A stretch of 64,000 bases of DNA. Source: Pseudomonas luteola NBRC 103146. Its GTDB lineage: Bacteria > Pseudomonadota > Gammaproteobacteria > Pseudomonadales > Pseudomonadaceae. A program made the translations under genes and the position numbers. The notes under the pieces were generated by a model. That model was given only the letters and a program-made list of their open reading frames with translations. It searched no databases and was not told the DNA's origin. Location of the stretch: the NCBI RefSeq assembly GCF_002091675.1, contig NZ_BDAE01000004.1:186001-250000 (forward strand), read 5' to 3'. Positions 9,813-19,452 of this stretch are shown here, piece by piece (the first letter of the stretch is position 1; every line of letters starts with the position of its first letter).

Positions 9813-11834
9813 ATGATTCTGCGCGAGCGACTCAGAAATCTTCCGGTTGGCCAGAAGTTGTTGGCTGCGCTTCTTGTACTGTTAAGCGCTGTGTTGCTGG
9901 TAGCTAACATTACCTTCATCTCTGCAGCCTACTGGATTTCCCAGGAAAACATGACGCCCCAGGCGTTGCAAACGGTTGGCAGGCTGCTGGCAATCCCCAC
10001 GCTGAGCCAGGAGGCGCTGAGCTCCAAGGAGCGGGCTGAAGCGCTTCTGCATCGACTCGACAATTACAGCCCGCTCCGCCTGGCCGCCATTTACAACCAG
10101 GACGGGCATCTACTTGCCGAAATACAAAATGGCACGTTGCTAAAGCTGCCTACGCATTACACAAGCCTTGAAAACTGGCGCTTGCGTGAGTTTCGTACGA
10201 ATGTGCTGATCGAGCTTCCTCAAGAAGATGGCCGCTCCGGCCATTTGCTGCTGGTCGCCAGCAGCGAGTTACCCGGAGCCTTCTATACCGGAACGCTGAC
10301 CGCCAGTATCGCCATTCTGGTGTTCAGTCTCCTGCTCTGGTTTGTTGTGGCCAGACAGATTCGTCTGTTGATCACCCGGCCGATCCTTCAGCTGGAAGAG
10401 CTGTCTCGCCAGGTTACCCGCGAGGAAAACTACTCGCTGCGCGCTGGCAAGGGTAGTGACGACGAAATAGGTCGGCTGGCAGATGCTTTCAATACAATGC
10501 TGACCCGCATCGAGGGCCGAGAGCAACAGCTCAAACGCGCCCGTGATGACGCCCAGTCCGCAGTGCTTCAGGCTCAAACCTTGGCCGAAGAAACACGGCG
10601 CTCGAACCGAAAGCTCGAACTGGAAGTTCAGGTACGGGGCAAGATCGAGAAAAAGCTCACTGGCTTTCAAAATTACCTCAACAGCATCATCGACTCGATG
10701 CCATCGGCACTGATTGCTGTCGATGAGCAGTTCTATGTGACGCAGTGGAACCAGGAGGCAACCAACCTCTCAGGCACCAATCTGGATGAGGCGTTGAATC
10801 AACCTATTTTTCTGGCCTTCCCCTCAATCAAACCGTTTCTTCCCCAGCTAAGTCGCGCGGCCGAACATATGCGTGTGGAAAAAGTAGAGCGTGTCACCTG
10901 GGCGCTGATTGACGCTCCCCGACATTACACGCTGACCTTTTATCCACTCATGGGCGGTGCCGGACGCGGAGTCGTCATCCGAATCGATGACATCACCCAG
11001 CGCCTGAACATGGAAGAGCTGATGGTGCAGTCCGAAAAAATGCTCTCGGTCGGTGGCTTGGCTGCGGGCATGGCGCATGAAATTAATAATCCGCTCGGTG
11101 CCATCCTGCATAACGTCCAGAATATCCGCCGCCGACTTTCGCCAGAGCTTCCCAAGAATATCGATCAGGCAGCAGAGTGCGGCGTGGGACTGGAGGATGT
11201 GAACTGCTACCTGGAGGGACGGGAAATCCCCCGCCTTCTTGATGGGATTCATCAGGCTGGAAGCCGTGCCGCCAAAATCGTCAGTCACATGCTGGCTTTC
11301 AGTCGTCGAAGCAACCGCAAGATGGTCGCCTGCGACCTGCCCTCCCTGATCGACCAGGCCATCGAAATTGCTGGCAATGATTTTGACCTGGCAGAAGGTT
11401 TCGACTTCCGCGCACTCAATATCCAATGTGAATTTGATCCGGATCTGGGGCCCGTACCGGTTATTGCCAATGAACTTGAGCAGGTTCTCCTCAATCTGTT
11501 GAAGAACGCGGCCCAGGCCATTCATCAACGGGATGATGAAGAAGAAGGCGAAACGGGCCGTGTGGTGCTGCGTACATACCGCCGAGGCGATTGGGCAGAA
11601 ATTCAGGTTGAGGACAATGGGATCGGGATTCCGGAATCAATTTGCAAACGGATCTTCGAACCCTTCTTTACCACCAAGGAAGTGGGACAAGGGACCGGAC
11701 TGGGTTTGTCCGTGTCTTATTTCATCATTACCAACAACCACAAGGGTCAAATGGAGGTCCATTCCAGACCTGGTGAAGGCACCTGCTTTACCCTGCGCTT
11801 GCCGCTCAATCAGCCGGAGGCAGGCAACAACTGA
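9813..11834 (+). CDS. Orphan membrane sensor histidine kinase (HAMP-PAS-HisKA-HATPase)
   Basis: Inner-membrane sensor of 673 residues. Hydrophobic spans at about 16-41 and 161-181 enclose a periplasmic sensor region of roughly 120 residues. After them come a HAMP linker (182-235), a coiled coil (236-285), a PAS domain (288-395) and the phosphoacceptor motif AHEINNP with H422. The ATPase has N565 in the N-box, DNGIGIP at 601-607 and GTGLGL at 627-632. Between the H-box helix and the ATPase is an expanded dimerisation region (440-485, containing [19 protein letters not shown]). No response regulator is adjacent, so partner and stimulus are unknown. The cobalamin adenosyltransferase gene starts 17 bp after its stop codon, suggesting co-transcription. 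Confidence 0.9.
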   Translation: MILRERLRNLPVGQKLLAALLVLLSAVLLVANITFISAAYWISQENMTPQALQTVGRLLAIPTLSQEALSSKERAEALLHRLDNYSPLRLAAIYNQDGHLLAEIQNGTLLKLPTHYTSLENWRLREFRTNVLIELPQEDGRSGHLLLVASSELPGAFYTGTLTASIAILVFSLLLWFVVARQIRLLITRPILQLEELSRQVTREENYSLRAGKGSDDEIGRLADAFNTMLTRIEGREQQLKRARDDAQSAVLQAQTLAEETRRSNRKLELEVQVRGKIEKKLTGFQNYLNSIIDSMPSALIAVDEQFYVTQWNQEATNLSGTNLDEALNQPIFLAFPSIKPFLPQLSRAAEHMRVEKVERVTWALIDAPRHYTLTFYPLMGGAGRGVVIRIDDITQRLNMEELMVQSEKMLSVGGLAAGMAHEINNPLGAILHNVQNIRRRLSPELPKNIDQAAECGVGLEDVNCYLEGREIPRLLDGIHQAGSRAAKIVSHMLAFSRRSNRKMVACDLPSLIDQAIEIAGNDFDLAEGFDFRALNIQCEFDPDLGPVPVIANELEQVLLNLLKNAAQAIHQRDDEEEGETGRVVLRTYRRGDWAEIQVEDNGIGIPESICKRIFEPFFTTKEVGQGTGLGLSVSYFIITNNHKGQMEVHSRPGEGTCFTLRLPLNQPEAGNN

Positions 11835-11851
11835 TACCAAGGAGCTTGTAC

Positions 11852-12442
11852 ATGGGCTATCGCCTGTCAAAAATCTACACCCGAACCGGTGACACAGGCG
11901 AAACAGGTCTGGCAGACGGCAGCCGCGTCCGCAAGGATCATCCTCGTATCGAGGCCATTGGTGATGTGGACGAACTCAATAGCATGCTAGGCGTTCTGCT
12001 TGCAGAGCTGGAGGATCAGCAGGCTCACATCCCCGAGCTTGCCTCCGTCATTGACGTCCTGACGCCCTGCCAGCATCGCCTGTTCGATCTGGGTGGTGAG
12101 TTGGCCATGCCAGATTATCGCGCGCTGGACTACGATGAGATCGAACGACTGGAGCAGGCGATCGATACCTGGAATGAAGAGCTGGGGCCCCTGGAGAACT
12201 TCATCCTGCCCGGCGGTTCACGCGCCGTTGCGTTGGCTCATACCGCACGCAGCATCGCTCGACGTGCCGAGCGGCGTTGCCAGACGTTAAACCTAAGCGA
12301 GCCGCTCGAAGGTGTAGGGATGGCTTATCTCAACCGCCTTTCGGACTTGCTGTTTGTTGTCGCACGTATCATTGGTAGGCGTCAGGGTATTGCCGAGCAC
12401 TTGTGGAAGCCGGCTCAGAAAGCGGGACATCATGATGGCTGA
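11852..12442 (+). CDS. Cob(I)yrinic acid a,c-diamide / cob(I)alamin adenosyltransferase, PduO type
   Basis: Transfers the adenosyl group of ATP to cob(I)alamin, making adenosylcobalamin in the cytosol. The 196-residue protein has the PduO-family N-terminal ATP motif TRTGDTGETGL (10-20), the IEAIGDVDELNS segment and the C-terminal ARSIARRAERRCQ helix carrying catalytic arginines. An AAGGAG Shine-Dalgarno eight bases before the ATG supports this start. No other B12 genes are present, so it may serve salvage or a B12-dependent enzyme elsewhere. Its stop overlaps the start of the voltage-sensor-like gene downstream by 11 bp, implying translational coupling. Confidence 0.92.
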   Translation: MGYRLSKIYTRTGDTGETGLADGSRVRKDHPRIEAIGDVDELNSMLGVLLAELEDQQAHIPELASVIDVLTPCQHRLFDLGGELAMPDYRALDYDEIERLEQAIDTWNEELGPLENFILPGGSRAVALAHTARSIARRAERRCQTLNLSEPLEGVGMAYLNRLSDLLFVVARIIGRRQGIAEHLWKPAQKAGHHDG

Positions 12443-13487
12443 TCCCACCGCCATTCCACCGACACGTCGCCGCGAAGGACTCCATGCCGCCTGGGATGGA
12501 TTCATTCTCGTATTGGTATGCGCCAATCTGGCGTTGATTCTGTTTGATAGCCTTTATTCAATTGGCCCGTTGAATCGTCTGGTTGAGCTGGCCAGCCCCA
12601 CTGCACATGGCTGGTATGCGCATTATGTGCATGCACACTTCCAGACAATCGATCTCTGCTTTGTTGCTTTTTTCATTCTGGATGTACTGCTGAGCTGGGC
12701 GATTGCCATTGCAGAGCGGTGTCATGGCAAGTGGTGGTACTACCCTTTTATTCACTGGTATGACGTTCTAGGTTGCATTCCGCTGAGTGGCTTCCGCCTC
12801 CTGAGAGCCTTGCGCGTCGCCTCCCTGCTTATTCGTCTGCAACGGCTGGGCCTCATCGACATTCGTCATTGGCGCCTCTACGAGTTTCTTAATCACTACT
12901 ATCAGCTCTTGATGGAGGAAATCTCCGATCGCGTCATGATTAAAATCTTCGGCGAGATACAGGAAGAGCTTCGTACGCAGGACGACTTTTCCAGCCGCGT
13001 TATCGACGATGTCATTCGACCACGCAAACAGCAGCTGATAGATGCGGCCGCCTCGCGGTTACAACGCATGATCAATGAAAGCTATGCTCATAACCAGGCT
13101 ACGCTGCATCGCTATGTCAGCGAATTGATCAGCTCGGCAGTAGCCGAAAACGAGGACATCAAATCCCTGAAGCGACTTCCCATGGGCGATCGCCTCGCCA
13201 AGTCTCTCGACAATACGCTTGCCGATATCGTCAATCGCCTGATCCGTGAGGCGGTTGTTGGTCTGCAGTCAAGAGACTTTAAGGCGTTGGCCAGCCGTAT
13301 TGCTGATCGTAGCTTCGATGAAATTCTGCCTCGAGGACAAACGGATCTTGATGAAGTACTGGTCGAAATTCTTGAAGTATTCAAGCAAAAGGTTATTGCT
13401 CGCCGAGCTAGCGAGCTGGGTGAACTACTGCTGCCCACCCCGCTGGCTGACTCCTCTCAGCTAACGGGGCCAGACAGACCTCGTTAG
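12432..13487 (+). CDS. Voltage-sensor-like membrane protein without pore domain
   Basis: Not recognised as a named family. The N-terminal 140 of 351 residues resemble the S1-S4 part of voltage-gated ion channels. There are hydrophobic segments at 23-44 (S1-like) and 72-93 (S2-like, with D84), then HWYDVLGCIPL at 108-118 (S3-like, with D111). The S4-like stretch 122-139 has arginines at 122, 125, 128, 135 and 138. No S5, P-loop or selectivity filter follows. Residues 150-335 are hydrophilic, helix-rich and cytosolic in appearance. Sequence and order support a voltage-sensor or ion-transporter fold; function is inference. Two ATG codons (12432, 12435) can serve as start. The overlap with the adenosyltransferase gene suggests coupled translation. 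Confidence 0.7.
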   Translation: MMADPTAIPPTRRREGLHAAWDGFILVLVCANLALILFDSLYSIGPLNRLVELASPTAHGWYAHYVHAHFQTIDLCFVAFFILDVLLSWAIAIAERCHGKWWYYPFIHWYDVLGCIPLSGFRLLRALRVASLLIRLQRLGLIDIRHWRLYEFLNHYYQLLMEEISDRVMIKIFGEIQEELRTQDDFSSRVIDDVIRPRKQQLIDAAASRLQRMINESYAHNQATLHRYVSELISSAVAENEDIKSLKRLPMGDRLAKSLDNTLADIVNRLIREAVVGLQSRDFKALASRIADRSFDEILPRGQTDLDEVLVEILEVFKQKVIARRASELGELLLPTPLADSSQLTGPDRPR

Positions 13488-13492
13488 ATAGA

Positions 13493-13518
13493 TTCCGGTG
13501 ACCGTATCAGCACCGGAA
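13493..13518. terminator. Stem-loop between convergent genes, no U-tract
   Basis: Perfect 8-bp inverted repeat TTCCGGTG/CACCGGAA (13493-13500 with 13511-13518, ten-base loop) in the 39-bp gap between two convergent genes. Position suggests transcription termination in both directions, but there is no T-run on either side. Confidence 0.45.
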
Positions 13519-13526
13519 CTCAACGT

Positions 13527-14471
13527 TCAGTCCGCAGGCCAAAAAGCGCGGATACCCGCTACCCCCTGGGCACCCGACGCCCAGGCACGGGACAAGTCAG
13601 CCGGCCCTAGGCCGCCTAGCAGATATGCAGGATGGTTAAATGCCTTCAAAAGCGCTTCCGCGGCTCCCCATCCCAGCGTCGGCGCTCCTGGGTGAGACTC
13701 GGTAGGTTGAACAGGAGAAAGCGTTACGAAGTCCACTCCCATCTGCCTGGCAAGCTCAAGCTCCTCAGCATTATGACAAGACGCTGCCAGCCAACGGTGC
13801 TCAGGAAAAGGTCGCCCATTGTCAGCGTAACGGCGCAGCTGCTGGCTGGTTATATGCCATCCGGCAGCCGGAAAGTCACCCAACCATTCCAATGGCCCCT
13901 TGAGCATGAGCTGAGCACGGCCAGCACAGAGTCCTTGCGCATCCACTGCAAGGTCACGGTATTGAGGATCGAATGAGGCAGGCGTGCGCAGCTGAACCAG
14001 CTCGATACCTGCATCCAATGCTCTGGCAAGCCCATTAAGCAACGCCTTCGGCTCAAGATCCCCTGGCGTGATCAGATAGGTGCGTGGTAGCCGGGCAGCC
14101 TTGACGATAGGAATGTTTGCCTCGGGAAATTCATAGTCGGGCAAGTCACGTGGCCGTACCCAAGCCAACGGTTGACCTTCGAGTCCTTTGGCCTCCCCTG
14201 CAAATGAAGTGACCTCCCATACGTCGAGTAGAACCGACTTATCCGTATAGTCATGGCAAACCTGGATCAATGGACGGCAGGCCTCTACCTGAATACCTAA
14301 CTCTTCGCTCAGCTCACGAGCCAGGGCGACCTGAACATCCTCGCCAGGCTCGACCTTTCCACCTGGAAACTCCCACAAACCACCCTGGTGCTGCTCCTTT
14401 GATCGCTTTGCTATCAGGATTTCACTTTGAGGATTGCGAATAACCGCTGCTGCGACGTGAACTCGACTCAT
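13527..14471 (-). CDS. Nudix hydrolase (MutT-like) fused to thiamine-phosphate-synthase-like domain
   Basis: Two-domain cytosolic protein of 314 residues. The N-terminal half has a complete Nudix box at 38-60 (G38, E44, R52, E53, E56, E57, G59), as in MutT, which removes 8-oxo-dGTP from the nucleotide pool. The C-terminal half (about 135-314) is a TIM-barrel-like ThiE/TenI domain with YLLGGLGP near 285. The fusion next to a GST gene and argJ is known from Pseudomonas and relatives. The ThiE-like half may not make thiamine phosphate; its role is unproven. The start overlaps the GST stop by 4 bp. Confidence 0.9.
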   Translation of the reverse strand: MSRVHVAAAVIRNPQSEILIAKRSKEQHQGGLWEFPGGKVEPGEDVQVALARELSEELGIQVEACRPLIQVCHDYTDKSVLLDVWEVTSFAGEAKGLEGQPLAWVRPRDLPDYEFPEANIPIVKAARLPRTYLITPGDLEPKALLNGLARALDAGIELVQLRTPASFDPQYRDLAVDAQGLCAGRAQLMLKGPLEWLGDFPAAGWHITSQQLRRYADNGRPFPEHRWLAASCHNAEELELARQMGVDFVTLSPVQPTESHPGAPTLGWGAAEALLKAFNHPAYLLGGLGPADLSRAWASGAQGVAGIRAFWPAD

Positions 14472-15106
14472 GAAATAACCTCTTTCTCTTTCAATGCCTC
14501 CTCATACCAGCGTTGGAATGCAGGCCATGCGTAAATGGCATCTACATATCCATCAGCATCGGATGCAAGAGGCACAGAATAACTTCTCAGGCGTGTAGCG
14601 ACAGGGGCATAAAAAGCGTCAGCAATACTGGCACGACCAAACAGGAACGGCCCCTCTGCACCAAAACGCTCACGGCACTCTGCCCATAAGGAACAGATAC
14701 GCTTGATGTCATTTTCAGCTTCGGCAGGTATTGTCGCGAGCCGTTGGCGGCGCTTCAGGTCCATGGGCAGGTGATTACGCAACGCTGAAAAACCGCTGTG
14801 CATTTCAGCACACAATGAACGGGCCATTGCCCGCGCGGCAGCGTCAGACGGCCACAGTCCTGCTTGCGAGTAGTTTTCGGCCATATACTCGGCAATTGCC
14901 AGAGAATCCCAAATGACGCCTTCCGGGGTCTTCAGGACAGGTACCTTACCGGTAGGAGAGTGCTGTCTAAGTCGCGCACGGCTGTCTGGTGTGTAGAGCG
15001 GAATTTGGAGCTCGTCATAGGTAGCACCGGACAGCTCCATGACCAGCCAGGCTCTAAGCGACCAAGACGAGTAATTTTTGTTACCGATAACCAGGGTAAG
15101 AGACAC
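14468..15106 (-). CDS. Glutathione S-transferase family protein
   Basis: Soluble GST-fold protein, 212 residues. A thioredoxin-like N-terminal domain (LVIGNKNYSSWSLRAWL, then TGKVPVLKTPEGVIWDSLAI with the cis-proline and the Asp-Ser glutathione contact) is followed by an all-helical C-terminal domain from about residue 85. The GTG start at 15106 has an AAGGAG Shine-Dalgarno six bases upstream, better than the in-frame ATG at 15148. It precedes the MutT/ThiE gene with a 4-bp overlap and follows argJ in transcription order. Substrate unknown. Confidence 0.88.
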   Translation of the reverse strand: MSLTLVIGNKNYSSWSLRAWLVMELSGATYDELQIPLYTPDSRARLRQHSPTGKVPVLKTPEGVIWDSLAIAEYMAENYSQAGLWPSDAAARAMARSLCAEMHSGFSALRNHLPMDLKRRQRLATIPAEAENDIKRICSLWAECRERFGAEGPFLFGRASIADAFYAPVATRLRSYSVPLASDADGYVDAIYAWPAFQRWYEEALKEKEVIS

Positions 15107-15197
15107 GCGCCTCTCCTTATCCACAATCATGCATCTATAGGAGCACAAGAGAGGCGCGTTATGAAACGATTCCTCAATAAATCGGGAATGTTTCGCG

Positions 15198-16415
15198 TCA
15201 GGTGCGGTATTCCGCGTTGATCTTCACGTATTCATGGGACAGATCCGTTGTCCAGATCGTCTCACTGCAATGTCCACGACCCAATTCAATACGAATGCCA
15301 ATTTCCTCTTTGCTCATGACTTCAGCGCCTTGCGCCTCGGTATAGGTCGCGGCGCGACCGCCTTTTTGAGCAATACAGACATCACCAAGGAAAACATCGA
15401 TCAGCCTGACATCCAACTCCGGAACGCCTGCCCGGCCAACTGCAGCCAGAATGCGTCCCCAATTGGGGTCAGAGGCAAACAATGCTGTCTTGATCAGTGG
15501 GGAATGTGCCACAGCATAGGCTACGTCCAGGCATTCCTGATGATTCTTGCCGCCGTTAACTTCCACCGTTACAAACTTGGTTGCACCCTCGCCGTCTCGA
15601 ACGATGGCTTGGGCAAGCTCCATGGACACCTCGAAAATCGCTCGTTTGAGCTGTGCGAACAGTTCGCCTTCGGCTCTATCAATCTCGGGGAGCAATGACT
15701 TGCCGGTAGCGATCAGCATGCAGCAGTCATTGGTGGAGGTATCGCCATCGATGGTGATGCGATTGAAGGATTTATTGGAAGCGTCACGCAACAAATCCTG
15801 CAGAACGGGTTGAGCCACCTTTGCATCCGTCGCAATGTAGCCCAGCATGGTAGCCATGTTGGGACGAATCATCCCGGCGCCCTTGCTGATGCCCGTCACG
15901 GTGACGGTTTGCCCGTCAAAGGTAAACTGCCGGCTCGCCCCCTTGGGCAGGGTATCAGTCGTCATGATACCGCTGGCCGCTTGGGCCCAATTGTCTGCCT
16001 TAAGATCAGCCAGCGCTGCAGGCAGGGCAGCTTCGATCTTCTCGACAGGCAACGGCTCGCCAATCACTCCTGTTGAAAACGGCAGAATGGTTGAGGCTTC
16101 CACTCCGGCCAAATCGGCAAGCGCTTGACAGGTACGTTCCGCAGCGGCCATTCCAGGCTCGCCGGTACCTGCATTGGCGTTACCTGTGTTGGTCAGCAGA
16201 TAACGCACATCACCTGCAAATCGTTTACGCGCCAAAACAACCGGAGCGGCACAAAATGCATTGGTCGTAAAAACCCCAGCGACCCGCGCACCCTCTTCAC
16301 AACGCATTACAACCACATCCTTGCGTCCAGGACGCTTGATGCCGGCAGATGCAATACCAAGCTCGAATCCTGGAACAGGATGTAACGTAGATAACGGGCC
16401 GAGACCAACAGCCAT
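15198..16415 (-). CDS. argJ: Bifunctional ornithine acetyltransferase / N-acetylglutamate synthase
   Basis: Moves the acetyl group from N-acetylornithine to glutamate (and can use acetyl-CoA), closing the cyclic arginine pathway. It has 405 residues. The self-cleavage site is clear: [14 protein letters not shown], with cleavage between A188 and T189, giving alpha and beta chains with T189 as nucleophile. The oxyanion-hole region TGVIG lies near 115-119. The C-terminus ([12 protein letters not shown]) is typical. It lies between secA and the GST gene, the order seen in Pseudomonas. Confidence 0.97.
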   Translation of the reverse strand: MAVGLGPLSTLHPVPGFELGIASAGIKRPGRKDVVVMRCEEGARVAGVFTTNAFCAAPVVLARKRFAGDVRYLLTNTGNANAGTGEPGMAAAERTCQALADLAGVEASTILPFSTGVIGEPLPVEKIEAALPAALADLKADNWAQAASGIMTTDTLPKGASRQFTFDGQTVTVTGISKGAGMIRPNMATMLGYIATDAKVAQPVLQDLLRDASNKSFNRITIDGDTSTNDCCMLIATGKSLLPEIDRAEGELFAQLKRAIFEVSMELAQAIVRDGEGATKFVTVEVNGGKNHQECLDVAYAVAHSPLIKTALFASDPNWGRILAAVGRAGVPELDVRLIDVFLGDVCIAQKGGRAATYTEAQGAEVMSKEEIGIRIELGRGHCSETIWTTDLSHEYVKINAEYRT

Positions 16416-16443
16416 GAGGTTTCTCCTGTAGCTAACAATGAAA

Positions 16444-16472
16444 CGCCGCGAGCGGCTGAGCCGGTCGCGGCG
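16444..16472 (-). terminator. Rho-independent terminator after secA
   Basis: Strong hairpin CGCCGCGA/TCGCGGCG (16444-16451 with 16465-16472) with an inner CGGCT/AGCCG extension. On the minus strand it is followed by TTTCATTG, a weak U-tract. Confidence 0.65.
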
Positions 16473-16505
16473 ATAGGGTCATAACGTGTGCACGTCAGCC
16501 AGGCA

Positions 16506-19247
16506 TTAGTCCAGCTTGCCGTGGCAATGCTTGTACTTTTTACCGGATCCGCACGGGCAAGGCTCGTTACGGCCTATTTTCTGCTCGTTGCGTGCAGGCT
16601 CAAGGGGTACGACTGTGTCTTCGCCCTCTTCCGGTACCTGTACCTCAGGCTGCGCAATGGAAGGCGCTTCGGCATGCTGGAATTGCATACGCTTGGCCAG
16701 CTCCTCGGCCTCATGACGCATGCGCGCCTCTTCTTCGGCAGCGTCTTCACGACGAACCTGAACGTGAGAGAGTACACGAATCGTGTCACGCTTGACGCTT
16801 TCCAGAAGTTCCTGGAACAGGTTGAAGGACTCGCGCTTGTACTCTTGCTTCGGGTTCTTTTGCGCATAGCCACGCAGGTGAATACCGTGACGCAGATGGT
16901 CCATTGTAGTCAGGTGATCTTTCCAAAGATCGTCCATGACACGCAGCAGCATCTGCTTCTCGAAGCTGCGCAGAGCCTCGGCACCTGCCATCTCTTCCTT
17001 CTCGTGGTAGGCCGCCACCAGCGTTTCGAGAATTTTCTCGCGAAGTGTTTCCTCGTACAGCTTGTCGTCTTCATCCAGCCACTGCTGAATCGGTAGCTTG
17101 AGTCCGAAGTCGTTATAGATCGCTTCTTCAAGCCCTGCCACATCCCACTGCTCAGGCAAGGATTGCGGTGGAATATGGGCGCTGAATGTTTGCGCCAACG
17201 CATCACGGCGGAACTCGTTGATCGTCTCACCCACATCCTGCGATTCCAGCAGGGTGTTACGCATGTGATAGATCACCTTACGCTGTTCATTGGCGACATC
17301 ATCATATTCGAGCAGCTGCTTACGAATATCGAAGTTCCGACCTTCCACTTTGCGCTGAGCTTTCTCGATGGCATTGGTTACCATGCGGTGCTCGATGGCC
17401 TCGCCTGCTTCCATGCCCAACGCCTTCATGAAATTCTTCACGCGATCAGACGCGAAGATACGCATCAGGTTATCTTCAAGGGACAGGTAGAAACGGCTGG
17501 AGCCCGGGTCGCCCTGACGGCCTGCACGACCACGCAGCTGGTTATCGATACGGCGCGATTCGTGGCGTTCGGAGGCAATCACATGCAGGCCACCCGACTC
17601 GATGACCTGCTGGTGACGCTTCTGCCACTCGGCCTTTATCTGAGCGATCTGCTCTTCAGTAGGATTCTCAAGGGCTGCAACTTCAGCTTCCCAGTTACCC
17701 CCCAAGAGGATGTCTGTACCACGGCCAGCCATGTTGGTAGCAATCGTTACCATGCCAGGACGCCCCGCCTGAGCAATGATCTCAGCCTCACGATCGTGGT
17801 ATTTGGCGTTCAATACCTTGTGTTCAATACCTTCCTTTTGCAGCAGATGAGACAGGTATTCGGAGCTTTCAATCGACGCGGTACCTACCAGTACCGGACG
17901 ACCTGCCTCCTGGCATTGCTTGACGTCAGCGATAATCGCCGCATATTTCTCTTCCTGGGTCAGATACACCAGGTCGTTGAAATCCTTACGTGCCAGCGGT
18001 CTGTGGGTTGGAATCACAATAACGTCCAGACCATAGATCTGACGGAATTCAAACGCCTCGGTGTCCGCCGTACCGGTCATGCCAGCCAACTTGTTATACA
18101 GGCGGAAATAGTTCTGGAAGGTAGTAGAAGCCAATGTCTGGCTTTCAGCCTGGATAGGCAGACCTTCTTTCGCTTCGATCGCCTGATGCAGGCCCTCGGA
18201 CAGACGACGTCCGGGCATCGTGCGGCCGGTATGCTCATCAATGAGCAGGACCTGGTTGTCCTGAACAATATATTCCACGTTACGGTGGAACAGCTTGTGT
18301 GCACGAAGCGCTGCGTAGACGTGAGTGAGAAGAGAAAGATTATGCGCTGAGTACAGGCTTTCACCTTCAGCCAGCAGACCCGCCTGGGTAAGCAGTTCCT
18401 CAATGAACTGGTGCCCCTGCTCGGTTATTTCCACCTGACGTGTTTTTTCGTCAATGGTGTAATGGCCTTCCTTCTCCTCCTCTCCCTCCACAGCCTCAAC
18501 GTGCTGCTGAAGACGAGGAATGAGCTTATTGATCTGGATGTACAGCTGTGAGCTGTCTTCCGCCTGACCAGAAATAATCAGTGGCGTACGCGCCTCGTCG
18601 ATAAGAATGGAGTCTACTTCGTCGACAACGGCAAAATTCAGCTCACGCTGATATTTCTCCTCGATACTGAACGCCATGTTATCGCGCAGATAATCAAAGC
18701 CGAATTCATTGTTGGTACCGTAGGTGATATCCGCTGCGTAAGCCGCACGCTTTTCCTCCGGCGGCTGGAAAGGCATGACAATGCCTACCGTCAGCCCTAA
18801 AAACTCATACAGCGGGCGCATCCAGTTCGCGTCACGGCGAGCCAGATAATCGTTCACGGTGACTACGTGGACGCCTTTACCAGACAAGGCATTCAGATAT
18901 ACCGGCAGCGTTCCTACCAATGTCTTACCTTCACCGGTACGCATCTCGGCAATCTTGCCCTCGTGAAGCGTCATACCGCCGATGAGCTGGACGTCGAAAT
19001 GGCGCATACCCATTACGCGCTTGCCTGCTTCGCGAGTTACGGCAAAGGCTTCAGGCAGGATATCGTCCAGTGTCTCGCCTTTCGCCAAGCGCTCTTTGAA
19101 CTCGAACGTCTTGGCACGCAATTGCTCGTCAGACAACCCAATAATCTGCTGTTCCAACGCATTAACGGCCTGTACGGCCTTGCTCATGCGCTTTACTTCT
19201 CGCTCGTTTTTACTTCCAAAGAGTTTCTTTAACAAAGGCGCAAACAT
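16506..19247 (-). CDS. secA: Preprotein translocase ATPase SecA
   Basis: Motor that drives unfolded preproteins through SecYEG. It has 913 residues (E. coli 901). Features in order: Walker A in [11 protein letters not shown] near residue 105, [13 protein letters not shown] (Walker B) near 210, the second helicase-like domain with [10 protein letters not shown], the helical scaffold, and a C-terminal zinc-binding tail [14 protein letters not shown] for SecB and lipid contact. No secM-like arrest gene precedes it; the neighbour across a 205-bp divergent gap is dciA. Confidence 0.99.
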   Translation of the reverse strand: MFAPLLKKLFGSKNEREVKRMSKAVQAVNALEQQIIGLSDEQLRAKTFEFKERLAKGETLDDILPEAFAVTREAGKRVMGMRHFDVQLIGGMTLHEGKIAEMRTGEGKTLVGTLPVYLNALSGKGVHVVTVNDYLARRDANWMRPLYEFLGLTVGIVMPFQPPEEKRAAYAADITYGTNNEFGFDYLRDNMAFSIEEKYQRELNFAVVDEVDSILIDEARTPLIISGQAEDSSQLYIQINKLIPRLQQHVEAVEGEEEKEGHYTIDEKTRQVEITEQGHQFIEELLTQAGLLAEGESLYSAHNLSLLTHVYAALRAHKLFHRNVEYIVQDNQVLLIDEHTGRTMPGRRLSEGLHQAIEAKEGLPIQAESQTLASTTFQNYFRLYNKLAGMTGTADTEAFEFRQIYGLDVIVIPTHRPLARKDFNDLVYLTQEEKYAAIIADVKQCQEAGRPVLVGTASIESSEYLSHLLQKEGIEHKVLNAKYHDREAEIIAQAGRPGMVTIATNMAGRGTDILLGGNWEAEVAALENPTEEQIAQIKAEWQKRHQQVIESGGLHVIASERHESRRIDNQLRGRAGRQGDPGSSRFYLSLEDNLMRIFASDRVKNFMKALGMEAGEAIEHRMVTNAIEKAQRKVEGRNFDIRKQLLEYDDVANEQRKVIYHMRNTLLESQDVGETINEFRRDALAQTFSAHIPPQSLPEQWDVAGLEEAIYNDFGLKLPIQQWLDEDDKLYEETLREKILETLVAAYHEKEEMAGAEALRSFEKQMLLRVMDDLWKDHLTTMDHLRHGIHLRGYAQKNPKQEYKRESFNLFQELLESVKRDTIRVLSHVQVRREDAAEEEARMRHEAEELAKRMQFQHAEAPSIAQPEVQVPEEGEDTVVPLEPARNEQKIGRNEPCPCGSGKKYKHCHGKLD

Positions 19248-19374
19248 ATCGACTTGGGTCTTCCACTCGGAGAAATGGGGGGCGGCGGATCGGTGCCATC
19301 GCCCGCGCCGTCAAAAAGACAATGGGGCATTCTACTCGGAAACGCCGACGAGAAAAGGTTGACATCACTCAAAG

Positions 19375-19402
19375 GTCGGATTTCTGAATAGGTTTATCCG
19401 AC
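19375..19402. repeat. Inverted repeat in the secA-dciA divergent region
   Basis: GTCGGAT (19375-19381) and ATCCGAC (19396-19402) form a perfect 7-bp inverted repeat with a 14-base spacer, 50 bp before dciA. A TTGACA hexamer lies just upstream near 19359. It may be an operator or a leader hairpin; no protein can be assigned. Confidence 0.4.
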
Positions 19403-19452
19403 TCATGAGGTTCATCTGTTAACATGCCAACCCCTGTCTGGAGTGCGCACAC

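Noticed and set aside
17163-18350. A 395-codon open frame antisense to secA
   Set aside because: Shadow of the secA coding bias; low-complexity, no recognisable domain, and secA is full length there.
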